Below are positions 43,801-48,974 of a stretch of DNA of 64,000 bases, piece by piece (position 1 is the stretch's first letter; each line of letters starts with the position of its first letter). A model generated the notes under the pieces. It saw nothing but the letters and a program-made list of their open reading frames with translations. It was not told the DNA's origin and ran no database searches. The stretch is from Bradyrhizobium oligotrophicum S58 (GTDB lineage Bacteria > Pseudomonadota > Alphaproteobacteria > Rhizobiales > Xanthobacteraceae): assembly GCF_000344805.1 (NCBI RefSeq), contig NC_020453.1:1612001-1676000 (forward strand), in the 5' to 3' direction. The position numbers and the translations under genes were made by a program.

Positions 43801-46800
43801 TCGGGCAACGACACGATCGATGGCGGCGGCGGTGCCGACGTGATTGCGGCAGGTAGCGGCGACGACACCGTGTCCTACTATGGCTCGGAGACGTCGATCG
43901 ACGGCGGCACCGGCGCCAATACCCTGCTGCTGAAGGCGGCGGCGACGGTGAACCTTGGCAACACTGATGTCACCTCGGGTGACGGGATCAACGTCACGAA
44001 CTTCCAGAACGTCGATGCCTCCGCGCTGTCAGCGGCGGTCACGCTGACCGGCTCGTCATCGGTCAATTCCATCATCGGCGGTTCGGGCGCGGACACGATC
44101 GATGGCGGCGGCGGTGCCGACGTCATCAGCGCTGGCGGCGGCAACGACACCGTCACCGAGCGCGGCACGGAAGCGTCGATCGACGGCGGGTCCGGCAATG
44201 ACACGCTGGTGCTGGCGGTCGGTGCCGCCATCGCAGCGATCAATTTCGCGGTCGCGGGGGGATCCGACCAGACCACGGGCGACAGCGTTACCGTCAGCAA
44301 TTTCGAGGGCATCGATGCCAGCGTGCTGTCCACGGCCGTGACGGTCACCGGCTCGTCGTCGGTCAACACGATCACCACCGGCTCCGGCAACGATACGATC
44401 GACGGCGGCGGCGGCGCTGATGTCATCAACGCCGGCGCCGGCAACGACACCGTCACTTACCGCGGCTCGGAAGGCTCGATCGACGGCGGCAGCGGGTCCG
44501 ATACGCTGGTGATGCGTGTCGCCGCGACCGTCAATCTCGGCAACGCCGACCAGACCTCCAGCGACGGTGCCACGGTCAGTAATTTTGAAAATGTCGATGC
44601 CTCGGCGCTATCGGCGGCATTGTCGATCACAGGCTCCGCCGGCGTCAACTCGATCACGTCAGGCTCGGGCAACGACACGATCGACGGCGCTGGCGGCGCC
44701 GACGTCATTGCGGCCGGTGCTGGCGACGACATCGTATCCTACTATGGCTCGGAGGCGTCGATCGACGGCGGCACCGGCACCAACACACTGCTGCTGAAGG
44801 CAGCGGCAACGGTGAACCTTGGCAACGCGGATGTCACCTCGAGTGACACGATCAGCGTCACCAACTTCCAAAATGTCGACGCTTCAGCGCTGTCAGCGGC
44901 GGTCACGCTGACCGGCTCGTCATCGGTCAATTCCATCATCGGCGGTTCGGGCGCGGACACGATCGATGGCGGCGGCGGTGCCGACGTCATCAGCGCCGGC
45001 GGCGGCAATGACACCGTCACCGAACGCGGCGCGGAAGCTACCATCGACGGCGGATCCGGCAGTGACATGCTGGTGCTGGCGGCTGGTGCCGCCATCGGAG
45101 CGATCAATTTCTCGGCCGCGGCGGGAACGGACCAGACTACGGGGGACAGCGTCAGCGTCAGCAATTTCGAGGGCATCGATGCCAGCGTGCTGTCCACGGC
45201 CGTGACGGTCACCGGTTCGTCGTTGGCCAACACGATCACCACCGGGTCCGGCAACGATACGATCGACGGTGGCGGCGGCCTTGACGTCATCAACGCCGGT
45301 GGCGGCAATGACACCGTCACCTATCGCGGCTCGGAAAGCTCGATCGATGGCGGCAGCGGGACCGATACGCTGGTGATGAGCGTCGCTGCGACCGTCAATC
45401 TCGGCAATGCCGACCAGACCTCCAGCGATGGTGTCACGGTCAGCAACTTCGAGAATGTCGACGCCTCGGCGCTGTCGGCGGCATTGTCGATCACCGGATC
45501 CGCCGGCGTCAACTCGATCACTGGCGGCTCGGGCAACGATACTATCGACGGCGGTGGCGGCGGCGACGCGATTGCGGCCGGTGCGGGCGACGACGCCGTG
45601 TCCTATTATGGCGCGGAGGCGTCGATCGACGGCGGCACCGGCACCAACACCCTGCTGCTGAAGGCGGCAGCGACGATGAACCTTGGCACCACGGACGTCA
45701 CCTCGGGTGACGGGATCAGCGTCACCAACTTCCAGAATGTCGACGCTTCAGCGCTGTCAGCGGCGGTCACGCTGACCGGCTCGTCATCGGTCAATTCCAT
45801 CATCGGCGGTTCGGGAGCGGACACGATCGATGGCGGCGGCGGCGCTGACGTCATCAACGCTGGCGGCGGCAACGACACCGTCACCGAGCGCGGCGCGGAA
45901 GCCTCAATCGACGGTGGATCCGGAAGTGACACGCTGGTGGTGGCGGCCGGCGTCGCCATCGCAGCGATCAATTTCTCGGTCGCGGGCGGATCAGACCAGA
46001 CCACGGGCGACGGAGTCAGCGTCAGCAACTTCGAGAGCATCGATGCCAGCGTGCTGTCTACGGCCGTGACGGTCACCGGCTCGTCGTCGGTCAACACGAT
46101 CACCACCGGCTCCGGCAACGATACGATCGACGGCGGTGGCGGCCTTGACGTCATTAACGCCGGTGCCGGCAATGATACCGTCACCTATCACGGCACCGAA
46201 AGCACCATCGATGGCGGCACTGGTACCGATACGCTGCTGATGAGCGCCGCTGCGATCGTCAATCTCGGCAATGCCGACCAGACCTCAAGCGATGGTGCCA
46301 CGGCCAGCAATTTCGAGAATGTCGACGCCTCTGCGCTGTCGGCGGCATTGTCGATCACGGGATCCTCCGGCGTCAACTCCATCACGTCAGGCTCGGGCAA
46401 CGACACGATCGACGGCGCGGGCGGCGCCGATGTCATTCGGGCCGGCGGTGGCGATGACAGCGTGACCTATCACGGCACCGAGGCATCGATTGACGGCGGC
46501 GCTGGCAATGACACTCTGGTGCTGGCGGCCGCGGGCGGCATCACCGCGGTGAACTTCTCGGTTGCGGCCGGCACAGATCAGACGACCACCGACACCGTCA
46601 CTGTCACCAACTTTGAGCATCTCGATGCGTCGGCGATCAGCTCGGCCTTGACCGTCACCGGATCGTCCTCCGCCAATACCATCACCACGGGCTCGGGCAA
46701 CGACATCATCGACGGCGGCGGTGGCACTGATACGATCAACGCAGGCGCCGGAGACGACACGGTCACCTATCACGGCACCGAGACCTCGATCGACGGCGGG

Positions 46801-47421
46801 AGCGGCACCAACACGCTGGTGCTCGGCGCAACGGCAACGGTCAATCTCGGCGGTGCCGACCAGACCTCCGGTGATTCGGCCGTGGTCAGCAACTTCCAGA
46901 ACGTCGATGGTTCCGCGATGACCTCGGGGCTCAGCATCACCGGCTCCTCGGGCAACAACACCTTGTCGGGCGGTTCGGGCAACGACACCATCTCGGGCGG
47001 CGGCGGTACGGATCACCTGTTCGGCAATGGCGGCGATGACATCTTCATCATCGACCATACGTCGCTGGCCGCCGGCTCCACCATCGATGGCGGTAGCGGC
47101 AACAACACCGTCAACATCTCCGCCAATTCGGGTACGGTCGGCGATGCCGAGCTGCTCGCCGCATTGACGAACATCCAGACCATCGACTTCACCGCCACCA
47201 ACGTCAATGCGTCGGTCAGTCTGTCCGGCAGTCAGATCAGCCAGATGGACGGCGGTGCCGCCAATACGTTGACGATGATGGTCAATGCCGGCGACACGGT
47301 GAACATTGCCGACCCGGCATCGCACTACACGAGCTCGGTCGCCGGCAACACGACCAGCTACACGATCTACGACGATGCCGCGCATACCAACGTCATCGCG
47401 CATCTGTCGCTGGTGGCGTGA
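22813..47421 (+). CDS. Giant RTX-like repeat protein (8,202 aa), predicted type I-secreted surface adhesin
   Basis: An uninterrupted 24.6-kb gene. Residues 1-130 form a unique N-terminal domain with LDVDLVLLFPDGAKVILPG, like the retention modules that open LapA-type adhesins. A Pro/charged linker follows (about 140-245), then a domain at about 245-450. RTX-like blocks from about 455 lead into 77 tandem repeats (residues 645 to about 8090). Each repeat has two or three GGxGxDxIx nonapeptides, the calcium-binding beta-roll motif, plus a segment with DQTxGD and NF(Q/E)N(V/L)DAS. The last ~110 residues end in YTIYDDAAHTNVIAHLSLVA, a plausible C-terminal type I signal. I noticed no cysteine. TolC, HlyD and ABC genes adjoin it. 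Adhesin function is inferred; an enzyme or toxin domain was not seen. Confidence 0.85.
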   Translation: MDVADTTTNGAKPAASSQPSHDEKAVALAPAQAGDPIVTSIHRPAPGSISVVEVPPGAHLKLDFASTEVKVAVLDVDLVLLFPDGAKVILPGYAFSLVAPDSADANFSDKVFSPQQLLAAVDDLHLVNDESAALLGSGLKPDPRNQDQDKDHKEAKQTAEEAPPAPPPQPATPPAKLTGVADFDKPPEPPADRSFKRPPSDDAIAASSGAPPASRHTADAVANPNTSTDTSTDTGNGNGDGNVSAAHLSVTLFGVSGDKVTPLASGGVQILGAASEIPATTDPTFSVQQQMRTLTGTAQNDVIYAADPNRMPSGTTERLIDVHVTFPDPGITAKTATVTNLPAGYAIVNGVQKGSNWTVQLDPLDPTHLQLELRYVLPTSATHADANGFLGSFNLNILFGTTDSTGATRLYSGSQAFVIRDITSAGDVEIVSADGKSSIFGLNATPPGANIAAGAGDDWVYAGPGHDNLDGGTGTNTLSYRYSNEGVTVDLSTGATHGGYAEGDVIKNFTNIEGSASADKLTGTAGDNIFYGSGGGDIIIGNGGNDTVDYSASTTGVSVNLTTGTGSGGLANGDTLIGISNLIGSATGNNTLIGNSGANVITGGAGDDVIDGAGGADTLIGGGGNDTISYHGSEISIDGGTGTNTLVLASAVAVNLANADQTTGDAVNASNFQNVDASALSTGVSIIGSAGVNILTGGSGADTIDGGGGADIIQAGAGDDIVIYHGTEAVLDGGADNNTLVMLAQAKVNLTVSDQTSGDTTTVSNFQNVDASALTSSQAVSITGSSVANVLVGGAGNDTIDGGGGSDTIRGGGGDDTIAYHGTENTIDGGSGNNTLLMMATAIVELYNADQTAGDAANVANFVNVDASQLSSSVSITGSTGANIIKGGSGDDVIDGDGGADTISTGAGNDTVVYHGSEASIDGGAGTDTLVLAASGGITQVNFAVAAGADQTVGDAINVARFENLDASALASALTVTGSAATNSIVTGSGNDVIDGGGGLDVIQGGAGDDTIAYHGSEAGIDGGTGANTIRLLDATDINLGHADQSIGDSVVVSNFQNVDASALGSGQGISIVGSSGANVITGGAGADVINGAGGADIINAGAGNDSVSYWGTEISLDGGSGTNTLVLRAAAAVNLANADQTSGDATSVANFQNVDASALTSGATITGSTGANTIIGGAGNDTIDGGGGADTISAGAGNDVVYVHGNEVSIDGGDGNDTLVLPAASTVTSVNFAVAAGLDQTAGDTAVVMNFENVDATAMTTALTVTGSLLANTIRTGSGNDIIHGGGGGDVIDAGAGNDAVDYTGTEVSIDGGAGSNTLVMRASADVDLSASDQTTNDSTVVSNFVNINASAVSTGVSVMGSVAANIITGGSGADTLDGGGGADTINAGAGNDIVTIHGTEVAVDGGAGSDTLVVGAGSAISAVDFSVAAGADQTSGDVVLVANFENLDAGALTTALTVTGSSAANSIITGTGNDIVDGRGGADVISTGAGDDTATYYGTEASIDAGTGLNTLVMKTATDINLGHVDQTVGDAATVSNFQNVDASALGSAQGINIIGSAVANVITGGAGNDTIDGGGGADIIDAGAGDDVVAYRGTESSIAGGAGNNTLQLKVVTTVDLANADQTSGDAVNVTAFENIDASALGVAQGVSIRGDAQANMITGGTGNDVIDGRGGADVIDAGSGNDTVHYHGAEVLIDGGFGSNTLMIDNPGGITHVDLSVAPGSDQTTGDAVDVADFQNIDASILATALVVTGSSSANAITTGSGNDTIDGSGGADTIRSGAGNDTVTYYGTEVSIDGGTGSNTLVLRAAATVDLGAADQTTGDSVVVANFNNVDASALAVGAVITGSSAANTITGGAGNDTIDGGGGADVINAGGGDDTVVVRGAEASIDGGTGSDTLVLGASSTVTAVNFSVAPGSDQTTGDAVNIVNFENLNAGAMSTALNVTGSSGANVIATGAANDTIHGGGGADIISAGGGNDAVDYWGSEVSIDGGTGTNMLVVRASATLDLSAADQSAGDLATVTNFQNVDASGLTATQVVSVMGSSAANIIIGGAGADIIDGNGGADVISAGAGNDVVTLRGAEASVDGGAGSDTLVLMAGSSTSAVDFSVTAGTDQTAGDATNVTNFENLDARALTTALTVTGSSGVNTILTGAGNDVVDGGGGLDVISTGAGNDTVSYRGTELSIDGGTGTNTLILHAATDVNLARVDQTVGDAVTVNNFQNVDASALSATEGVNLMGSSAANVITGGLGSDVIDGAGGADVISGGGGDDIIAYRGSEVLLDGGSGSNTLQLKTAVTVNLLGADQTSGDGVNVTNFQNVDASVLNAAQGISITGTGAANIITGGAGADTIDGGGGTDVIASDGGNDTVKYYGSEISIDAGSGNDTLVMTASGGTSLVNLGVPANVDQTSGDGVDVFNFENVDASALSTAIAVTGSASANAITTGAGADTIDGGGGADVISAGAGDDAVAYYGSESSIDGGSGVNTLVLKAAVGSINLGNADQTSGDATIVTNFQNVDASALTAGATITGSAGANVITGGSGADIIDGGGGADVINAAGGDDTVTYRGSESSIDGGAGSDTLVIGAGAPVTAVNFAVAAGVDQTTGDSVLVKNFENLDASAMTTALSVTGSASANVIVTGSGDDVIQGGGGADVIRAGAGNDTVDFWGSEISIDGGSGNNTLVLHTSATIDLTAADQTTGDLTAVGNFQNIDASALNATQSVSVLGTAGANTITGGAGADVIDGGGGADVIRAGGGNDTVTMHGTEAVVDGGAGSDTLVLTAGTSVTAVDFGVVAGNDQTSGDSVSVTNFENLLAGAVTTALSVTGSAAANIITTGSGNDTIDSSGGADIIDTGAGNDTVAYRGTEASIDGGSGTDTLVLKSSGGISTIDLSGAPGSDQTYGDNVAVSNFENVDASVLLSAQGITIVGSAGANIITGGAGADVIDGNGGADVVSGGGGNDSIRFYGTETSIDGGSGTDTLVLAASGGITAVDFSVSAGADQTAGDVVNVTNFENLDASVVSTALTVTGSGGANSITTGSGNDLIDGGGGADVISAGAGNDTVSYYNSEVSIDGGMGNNTLLLRAVTTVNLGNVDQTSGDAVTVSNFQNVDASALSSGISITGSAGTNIITGGSGNDTIDGAGGADTINAGAGNDTVTFHGTETAIDGGAGADTLVITSGAALSAIDFSVAAGADQTTGDSSLIRNFESLDASAVTAGLTVTGSSAANIITTGSGNDTIDGGGGADVVNAGAGNDTVSYYGSENVIDGGTGSNTLVLKAATTVNLGNVDQTTGDVASVSNFQNVDATALSSSVSITGSTAANIITAGSGNDIIDGAGGADVISAGAGDDTVSYYGSEASIDGSAGNNTLVMRAAATVNLGNADQTVGDSAGVTNFQNVDASALSSALSITGSSGVNVLTGGSGNDTIDGGGGADTIKAGGGDDSVVYHGSETAIDGGAGTDTLILAASGGTTAVNFAVATNVDQTAGDNVNVTNFENLDASAVGSALSVTGSVFANTITTGAGDDTIDGGSGADVIGAGAGDDTVAYYGTEISIDGGTGTNTLALKTAATVNLAAVDQTSGDSTVVSSFQSIDASALSTGVTLTGSATTNVIIGGSGNDRIDGGGGADVISAGLGDDTVTYHGTEVSIDGGAGNDTLVVSAGSPITAVNFAVAPGVDQTIGDTVLVTNFENLDASALNSALTVTGASAANVLTTGGGNDVIDGGGGGDVISAGAGNDIVSYYGTEVAIDGGAGTNTLVMRAAAIVNLGNVDQTAGDTTTVGNFQNVDASALTAGVSITGSTGANVLTGGSGADAIDGAGGADSILAGGGDDSVVYHGTETSIDGGSGLDTLVLAASGGITAVNFTVAAGNDQTAGDTAIVANFENVDASVMTSALTVTGSSSANVITTGSGNDTIDGGGGADVIRAGAGDDTVSYYNSEISIDGGTGTNTLLLRTAATVDLASADQTVGDAVVVANFQNVNASSLSTGISITGTTDANTIIGGAGADTIDGAGGADVISAGGGNDTIQYHGTETSIDGGSGSDTLILAASGGITAVNFAVAAGNDQTAGDAVAVTNFENLDASVMSTALSVTGSSSANAITTGSGNDTIDGGGGADVISAGAGDDTVSYYNSEVSIDGGSGTNTLIMKAAVAVNLNNSDQTTGDTTTVSNFQNVDASALNAAVSIQGSSSANVITGGAGNDTIDGGGGGDTIAAGAGNDSVTYYGTELSIDGGTGNNTLVMKAVATVNLANLDQTTSDATNVANFQNVDASSLSSGLSITGSSVANTITGGSGNDTIDGGGGADIINTGAGDDTVLYRGGEVSIDGNTGTDTLIVAAGSALAAVNFAVASGSDQTTGDSVSVTNFENLDAGALTSALVVTGSAFGNIITTGSGNDTIDGGGGTDVIAAGAGDDTVSYRGGETAIDGGTGNNTLLLKAATTVVLGAADQTSGDATAVSNFQNVDASALASGVSITGSSGVNTITGSFGDDIIDGAGGADVISASGGDDTVTFRGTETSIDGGTGSDTLVLAATGGITAVNFAVAAGADQTTGDSVAVANFENLNAAVATTALSVQGSSAINIITTGSGNDIIDGGGGADIISAGTGDDTVSYRGTEFSIDGGTGNNTLLLRAATTVDLGSADQTLGDLVTVTNFQNVDASQLISGVSITGSSGANLLTGGAGNDTIDGAGGADVVAAGAGADTVTYRGTEASIDGGSGSDTLIMAASGGTTAVNLAVAAGADQTTGDAVNVSNFENVDASALSTALAVTGSSSDNTIKTGSGNDTVDGGGGADIIAAGAGNDSVVYHGTETSIDGGSGTNTLVMNAATSINLGNIDQSTGDITAVTNFQNVDASALSAAISIIGDANANTIIGGSGADTIDGGGAADAISAGAGDDTVSYRGTEISIDGQAGTNTLLLRAAATINLAIADQTTGDSTVVANFQNVDASQLSTGISITGSSGVNQLTGSSVDDTIDGSGGADTILAGDGNDTVIFRGSENTIDGGSGSDTLVLSTAAGITAVNFAVAAGTDQTSGDAVKVFNFENLDASALSSGLLVTGSAAANTITTGSGNDTIDGGGGADVISAGDGNDTVAYYGTENTVDGGNGINTLILHAATTVNLANTDQTPSDTTAVANFQNVDASSLAVSVSLAGSAAANTLTGGAGNDTIDGGGGADVIAAGGGDDRVTYQGTEASIDAGSGVDTLVMVAGGGTSVVNLSAVAGADQTTGDGTVVANFENVDASALTTGISVIGSTSANVITTGSGDDTIDGKGGGDVISAGAGNDTVAYWGSETSIDGGSGTNTLRMMVGGTVNLGAADQTSGDVTTVTNFQNVDASAAGGVSITGSSGVNIITGGGGNDVINGAGGADVIAAGGGADNVLYQGTEVSIDGGSDNDTLTLAVLGGITAVDFSVASGTDQTIGDSVKVINFENLNASVATTALTVTGSGGSNQIVMGSGDDTIDGKGGSDSIFAQAGNDTVSYYGTESAVDGGSGTNTLIMHAAVTINLANTDQTTGDLTTVTNFQNVDASAVSAGMGISGSSGANTITGGSGDDVIDGLGGTDIIAGGAGNDTIFYRSGATSFDGGTGTNTLVLRSAVTVNLANVADQTSGDTITVTNFQNIDAGQVAGPVSITGSSGANIITGSVGNDTIDGGGGADVIDAGTGNDTVTYRGTEVSIDGNGGTDKLVLAASGGITAIDLLTTGDQTTGDGVVVSNFESVDAGVMTTAVTVTGSSSANTITTGSGDDIVHGGAGADIISAGAGNDTVDYWGSEATIDGGTGNNTLVVKAVSGLSAVDLSAAAGSDITTGDAVSVKNFQNLDSSAVSALLTVTGSSAANSILTGSGIDTIDGGGGADTINSGGGDDVVTYHGTEVSINGGAGNDTLVLAANGGITAINLGASAGTDQTTSDSATVLNFERVDASATSTGMTITGSSGINAITGGSGADTIDGAGGADTIIAGGGNDTVVYHGAETSIDGGSGTNTLVLQAATTVNLTNADQTTGDLVTVTNFQNVDASALSAGVAITGTSSANTITGGSGADTIDGGGGVDVIAGGAGDDLIHYYGAESSIDGGAGTNTLMLHAAVTVNLANTDVTTGDGISVVNFANVNASLLSTGVTLTGSSGTNTIVGGAGNDTIDGGGGADLINASGGDDTVTYRGSESSIDGGAGSDTLTFAATGSITAITLAAGDQTVGDSVTVANFESVNAAIFTTALTVTGSSSANTITTGSGNDIIDGVGGADVISAGGGNDTVSYYGTETSVDGGSGTNTLILNTSAVLNLANTNQLSFGAGTVSNFQNVDASAVSSAVSITGSSGTNVITGGGGNDTIDGGGGNDALAGGAGNDTMSYYGTEVSVDGGTGTNTLIMKAAATVNIAAGDQTSGDSVTVKNFQNVDGSAVSTAMSMTGSSSANTIIGGSGDDTIDGAGGTDVINAGGGNDTVTFNGNEGSIDGGAGSDKLVLASGASVSVVNFAVSSGSDQTTGDSTTVMNFESIDASVLSTAVTVTGSSSANTIITGSGNDTIDGGGGADVISAGAGNDQVSVYGNEISIDGGTGTNTLALRAADTVNLGNADQTSGDNANVVNFQNIDASALSSGVSLTGSSSINTITGGAGNDIIDGASGADVINAGAGNDSVTYRGSEATIDGGAGIDTLVLATSGGITAINFSVAAGTDQTTSDSVGVTNFDSVDASALSSALTVTGSSSANTITTGSGNDTIDGGGGADVISAGGGNDTVTYHGSEVSIDGGAGTNTLVMSVAATVNLASGDQTSGDSTAVSNFQNVDASALSAAIAITGSSAANTITGGSGNDTIDGGGGADVISVGAGDDRVAYYGTEAWIDGGTGTNTLVLKTAVTVNLANADVTPGDPISAINFQNVDASALSVAVTLTGSSSVNTIVGGSGDDIIDGAGGADAISGGGGNDTVTYRGTESTIDGGAGSDTLVLAATGGITAVNFAVAAGSDQTTGDNVAVSNFENLNASILSTAVNVTGSSLANAITTGSGNDTIDGGGGADVIAAGSGDDTVSYYGSETSIDGGTGANTLLLKAAATVNLGNTDVTSGDGINVTNFQNVDASALSAAVTLTGSSSVNSIIGGSGADTIDGGGGADVISAGGGNDTVTERGTEASIDGGSGNDTLVLAVGAAIAAINFAVAGGSDQTTGDSVTVSNFEGIDASVLSTAVTVTGSSSVNTITTGSGNDTIDGGGGADVINAGAGNDTVTYRGSEGSIDGGSGSDTLVMRVAATVNLGNADQTSSDGATVSNFENVDASALSAALSITGSAGVNSITSGSGNDTIDGAGGADVIAAGAGDDIVSYYGSEASIDGGTGTNTLLLKAAATVNLGNADVTSSDTISVTNFQNVDASALSAAVTLTGSSSVNSIIGGSGADTIDGGGGADVISAGGGNDTVTERGAEATIDGGSGSDMLVLAAGAAIGAINFSAAAGTDQTTGDSVSVSNFEGIDASVLSTAVTVTGSSLANTITTGSGNDTIDGGGGLDVINAGGGNDTVTYRGSESSIDGGSGTDTLVMSVAATVNLGNADQTSSDGVTVSNFENVDASALSAALSITGSAGVNSITGGSGNDTIDGGGGGDAIAAGAGDDAVSYYGAEASIDGGTGTNTLLLKAAATMNLGTTDVTSGDGISVTNFQNVDASALSAAVTLTGSSSVNSIIGGSGADTIDGGGGADVINAGGGNDTVTERGAEASIDGGSGSDTLVVAAGVAIAAINFSVAGGSDQTTGDGVSVSNFESIDASVLSTAVTVTGSSSVNTITTGSGNDTIDGGGGLDVINAGAGNDTVTYHGTESTIDGGTGTDTLLMSAAAIVNLGNADQTSSDGATASNFENVDASALSAALSITGSSGVNSITSGSGNDTIDGAGGADVIRAGGGDDSVTYHGTEASIDGGAGNDTLVLAAAGGITAVNFSVAAGTDQTTTDTVTVTNFEHLDASAISSALTVTGSSSANTITTGSGNDIIDGGGGTDTINAGAGDDTVTYHGTETSIDGGSGTNTLVLGATATVNLGGADQTSGDSAVVSNFQNVDGSAMTSGLSITGSSGNNTLSGGSGNDTISGGGGTDHLFGNGGDDIFIIDHTSLAAGSTIDGGSGNNTVNISANSGTVGDAELLAALTNIQTIDFTATNVNASVSLSGSQISQMDGGAANTLTMMVNAGDTVNIADPASHYTSSVAGNTTSYTIYDDAAHTNVIAHLSLVA
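24745..47080 (+). repeat. 77 tandem ~94- or ~100-residue coding repeats of two classes
   Basis: Counting by hand from the Thr of each TLV-type start, I find 44 class A units (~94 residues, e.g. ATVNLGNADQTSGD) and 33 class B units (~100 residues, e.g. ITAVNFAVAAGTDQTTGD). B differs by a six-residue insertion and by ending in NFENLDAS...LTVTGS...TTGSGND, where A has NFQNVDAS...SITGS...TGGSGND. A and B alternate for long stretches, with some A-A and B-B neighbours. The last unit begins at 46813. Confidence 0.85.
43921..46512 (+). repeat. Exact 864-bp super-repeat in three copies (A-B-A triplets)
   Basis: Units starting at 43921, 44785 and 45649 each contain an A-B-A triplet of 288 codons (94+100+94), and the third ends at 46512. 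The three copies match almost base for base over long stretches, far more than other units do, so they arose by recent tandem amplification within the array. All copies are in frame. Confidence 0.8.
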
Positions 47422-47449
47422 TGGTCGCGAGAAGCGCGTGAGCCGACAT

Positions 47450-47468
47450 TGCCGGCGCGGAGCCGGCA
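47450..47468. terminator. Perfect 7-bp hairpin between convergent giant gene and hlyD
   Basis: TGCCGGC (47450-47456) and GCCGGCA (47462-47468) enclose a 5-nt loop in the 62-bp gap between the giant-gene stop and the hlyD stop. There is no long T tract, so it may be a weak or bidirectional terminator. Confidence 0.4.
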
Positions 47469-47483
47469 TTCGACGGCGCGCCG

Positions 47484-48890
47484 CTACTGCCTCAGCGCGT
47501 TGTCCTTGATCCGGCGCAGCGGCCGCAGCAAGGTGCCGAGCACGCTCTGCCGCCGTCCGATGACGTCCACGTCGGCCAGCATGCCCGGCAGCACCGGATG
47601 ATCGGGACCCAGCGCTGCCGCGTCGGCTTCGAGGCGCACCTTGAAATAGGGCACGCCGCGCTCGTCCTGATGCGCGTCGGGCGAAATGTCGGAAACCCGC
47701 GCGCTCAATCCGCCATAGACGGAGAACTCGTAGGCACTGATCTTGACGATTGCGCGCTGGCCCGGCCAGACGTCGGCGCGGTCGGCCGGTGAAAGCTTCA
47801 TCTCAACATCGATCGAGCCGTCCGAAGGAACGATTTCCGCGAGCGCTTCTCCCGGCTTGACCACGCCGCCGATGGTGGTCACGTTCAGCTTGTTGATGAT
47901 GCCGCTGACGGGGGCGCTGACGTCGGACCGGCTCATGCGGTCCTGCAGCGCCTCGATGCTCTTGGTAAGCTTCTCCAGCTCCGTCGATGTCTGCGCCCGT
48001 TCCTTTTCGGCGTCGGCCTGGAAGCGGGAGGTGACCTCGGCTTTGCGCTTGTCGAGCTCCGACAGGGCGGCCTCGGCGCGCGGGATCTCGTGCGCGAGGT
48101 CGGAGAGGCGCGCGACCGCCTGCTGCAGCACCCGCTCGGCCTCGAGCTGCTCGTTGTTAGAGGCCGCGCCCGCGGCAGTGAGCTTGCGCAGGGACGCCAG
48201 GCGTTCGTCGGAGATCTGCCGCTCGCGCGTGACGGAGGGCAGGCGTGAGCGCAACTCGGACAGTTCGATCTCCTTCTGCCGCTGCTGCTGGGTGACGATC
48301 GAGAGCTGCTCGTTCAGGTTGGCGCGACGGCGTTGAAACAGTGATAGCTCGTTGTCGATCACCTGCTGGCTGATGTTCAGGGCGGCCGGCGGAAACGACA
48401 CCTCGCTCGCTCCGGTGGTTTCGGCCTCGAGCCTTTTCAGGCGGATTCGCTTCGCGGCCTGCTCGATCGCAGCCTGCGCCAGCTCTGATTTGAAGAAGCT
48501 GTTCTCCACGCGCATCAGCGGCTGGCCCGTGACGACCCGATCGCCCGGCTTGACCATGATTTCGGCGATGATGCCGCCTTCGAGATGCTGCACCTCCTGC
48601 TTCATCTGCTGCGTGACGATGCGCCCCGAACCGCGCGTCACCTTGTCGATCTGGACGATCGCCGACCAGAGCAGCGCTGCAAGCGTGCACAACCCGACGA
48701 TCACAACGAAGCGTCCCTGGGCCTCCGTGGCGATGCGATCGATGCGGCGAGGAAATGCTGCTGGTTGCTCCGTGGCAGAAGTACTCGCATCGATGGCAGG
48801 TGAACGCGGCGCCGCCGTTTCAACACCTGCAGGGATCTTATGGGCGCGGAGGGGATGCAATGCCGTCTCGGTCCGGATGAGCTGATTCAC
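47484..48890 (-). CDS. HlyD-family membrane fusion protein of type I secretion
   Basis: The frame is open to 49664, but that part is antisense to the exporter gene. The family N-terminus starts at a GTG at 48890 (NQLIRTETALHPL), giving 468 residues. A cytosolic tail of ~60 residues precedes one membrane helix (about 61-79, VVIVGLCTLAALLWSAIV). The periplasmic part has a lipoyl/barrel half (QHLEGGIIAEIMVKPGDRV, about 101-119), a long coiled coil (about 150-310) and a return segment with DVSAPVSGIINKLNVTTIGGVVKPGE. It ends like HlyD with LRPLRRIKDNALRQ. It bridges the ABC exporter and the TolC duct. It faces away from the exporter gene (84-bp gap) and converges on the giant gene, whereas hlyB-hlyD order is usually co-directional. 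Confidence 0.88.
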   Translation of the reverse strand: MNQLIRTETALHPLRAHKIPAGVETAAPRSPAIDASTSATEQPAAFPRRIDRIATEAQGRFVVIVGLCTLAALLWSAIVQIDKVTRGSGRIVTQQMKQEVQHLEGGIIAEIMVKPGDRVVTGQPLMRVENSFFKSELAQAAIEQAAKRIRLKRLEAETTGASEVSFPPAALNISQQVIDNELSLFQRRRANLNEQLSIVTQQQRQKEIELSELRSRLPSVTRERQISDERLASLRKLTAAGAASNNEQLEAERVLQQAVARLSDLAHEIPRAEAALSELDKRKAEVTSRFQADAEKERAQTSTELEKLTKSIEALQDRMSRSDVSAPVSGIINKLNVTTIGGVVKPGEALAEIVPSDGSIDVEMKLSPADRADVWPGQRAIVKISAYEFSVYGGLSARVSDISPDAHQDERGVPYFKVRLEADAAALGPDHPVLPGMLADVDVIGRRQSVLGTLLRPLRRIKDNALRQ

Positions 48891-48974
48891 ATAAACCGAA
48901 AGCGGTGCACGAACAATTAAGGCTAATGAATTAGTACGAGAGTCCTTCCGCCTTGCGGGTGCATTGCAGATCCC

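Noticed and set aside
24745..47080. CRISPR array or satellite DNA
   Set aside because: The repeats are in-frame coding units of ~94/100 codons without spacer structure.
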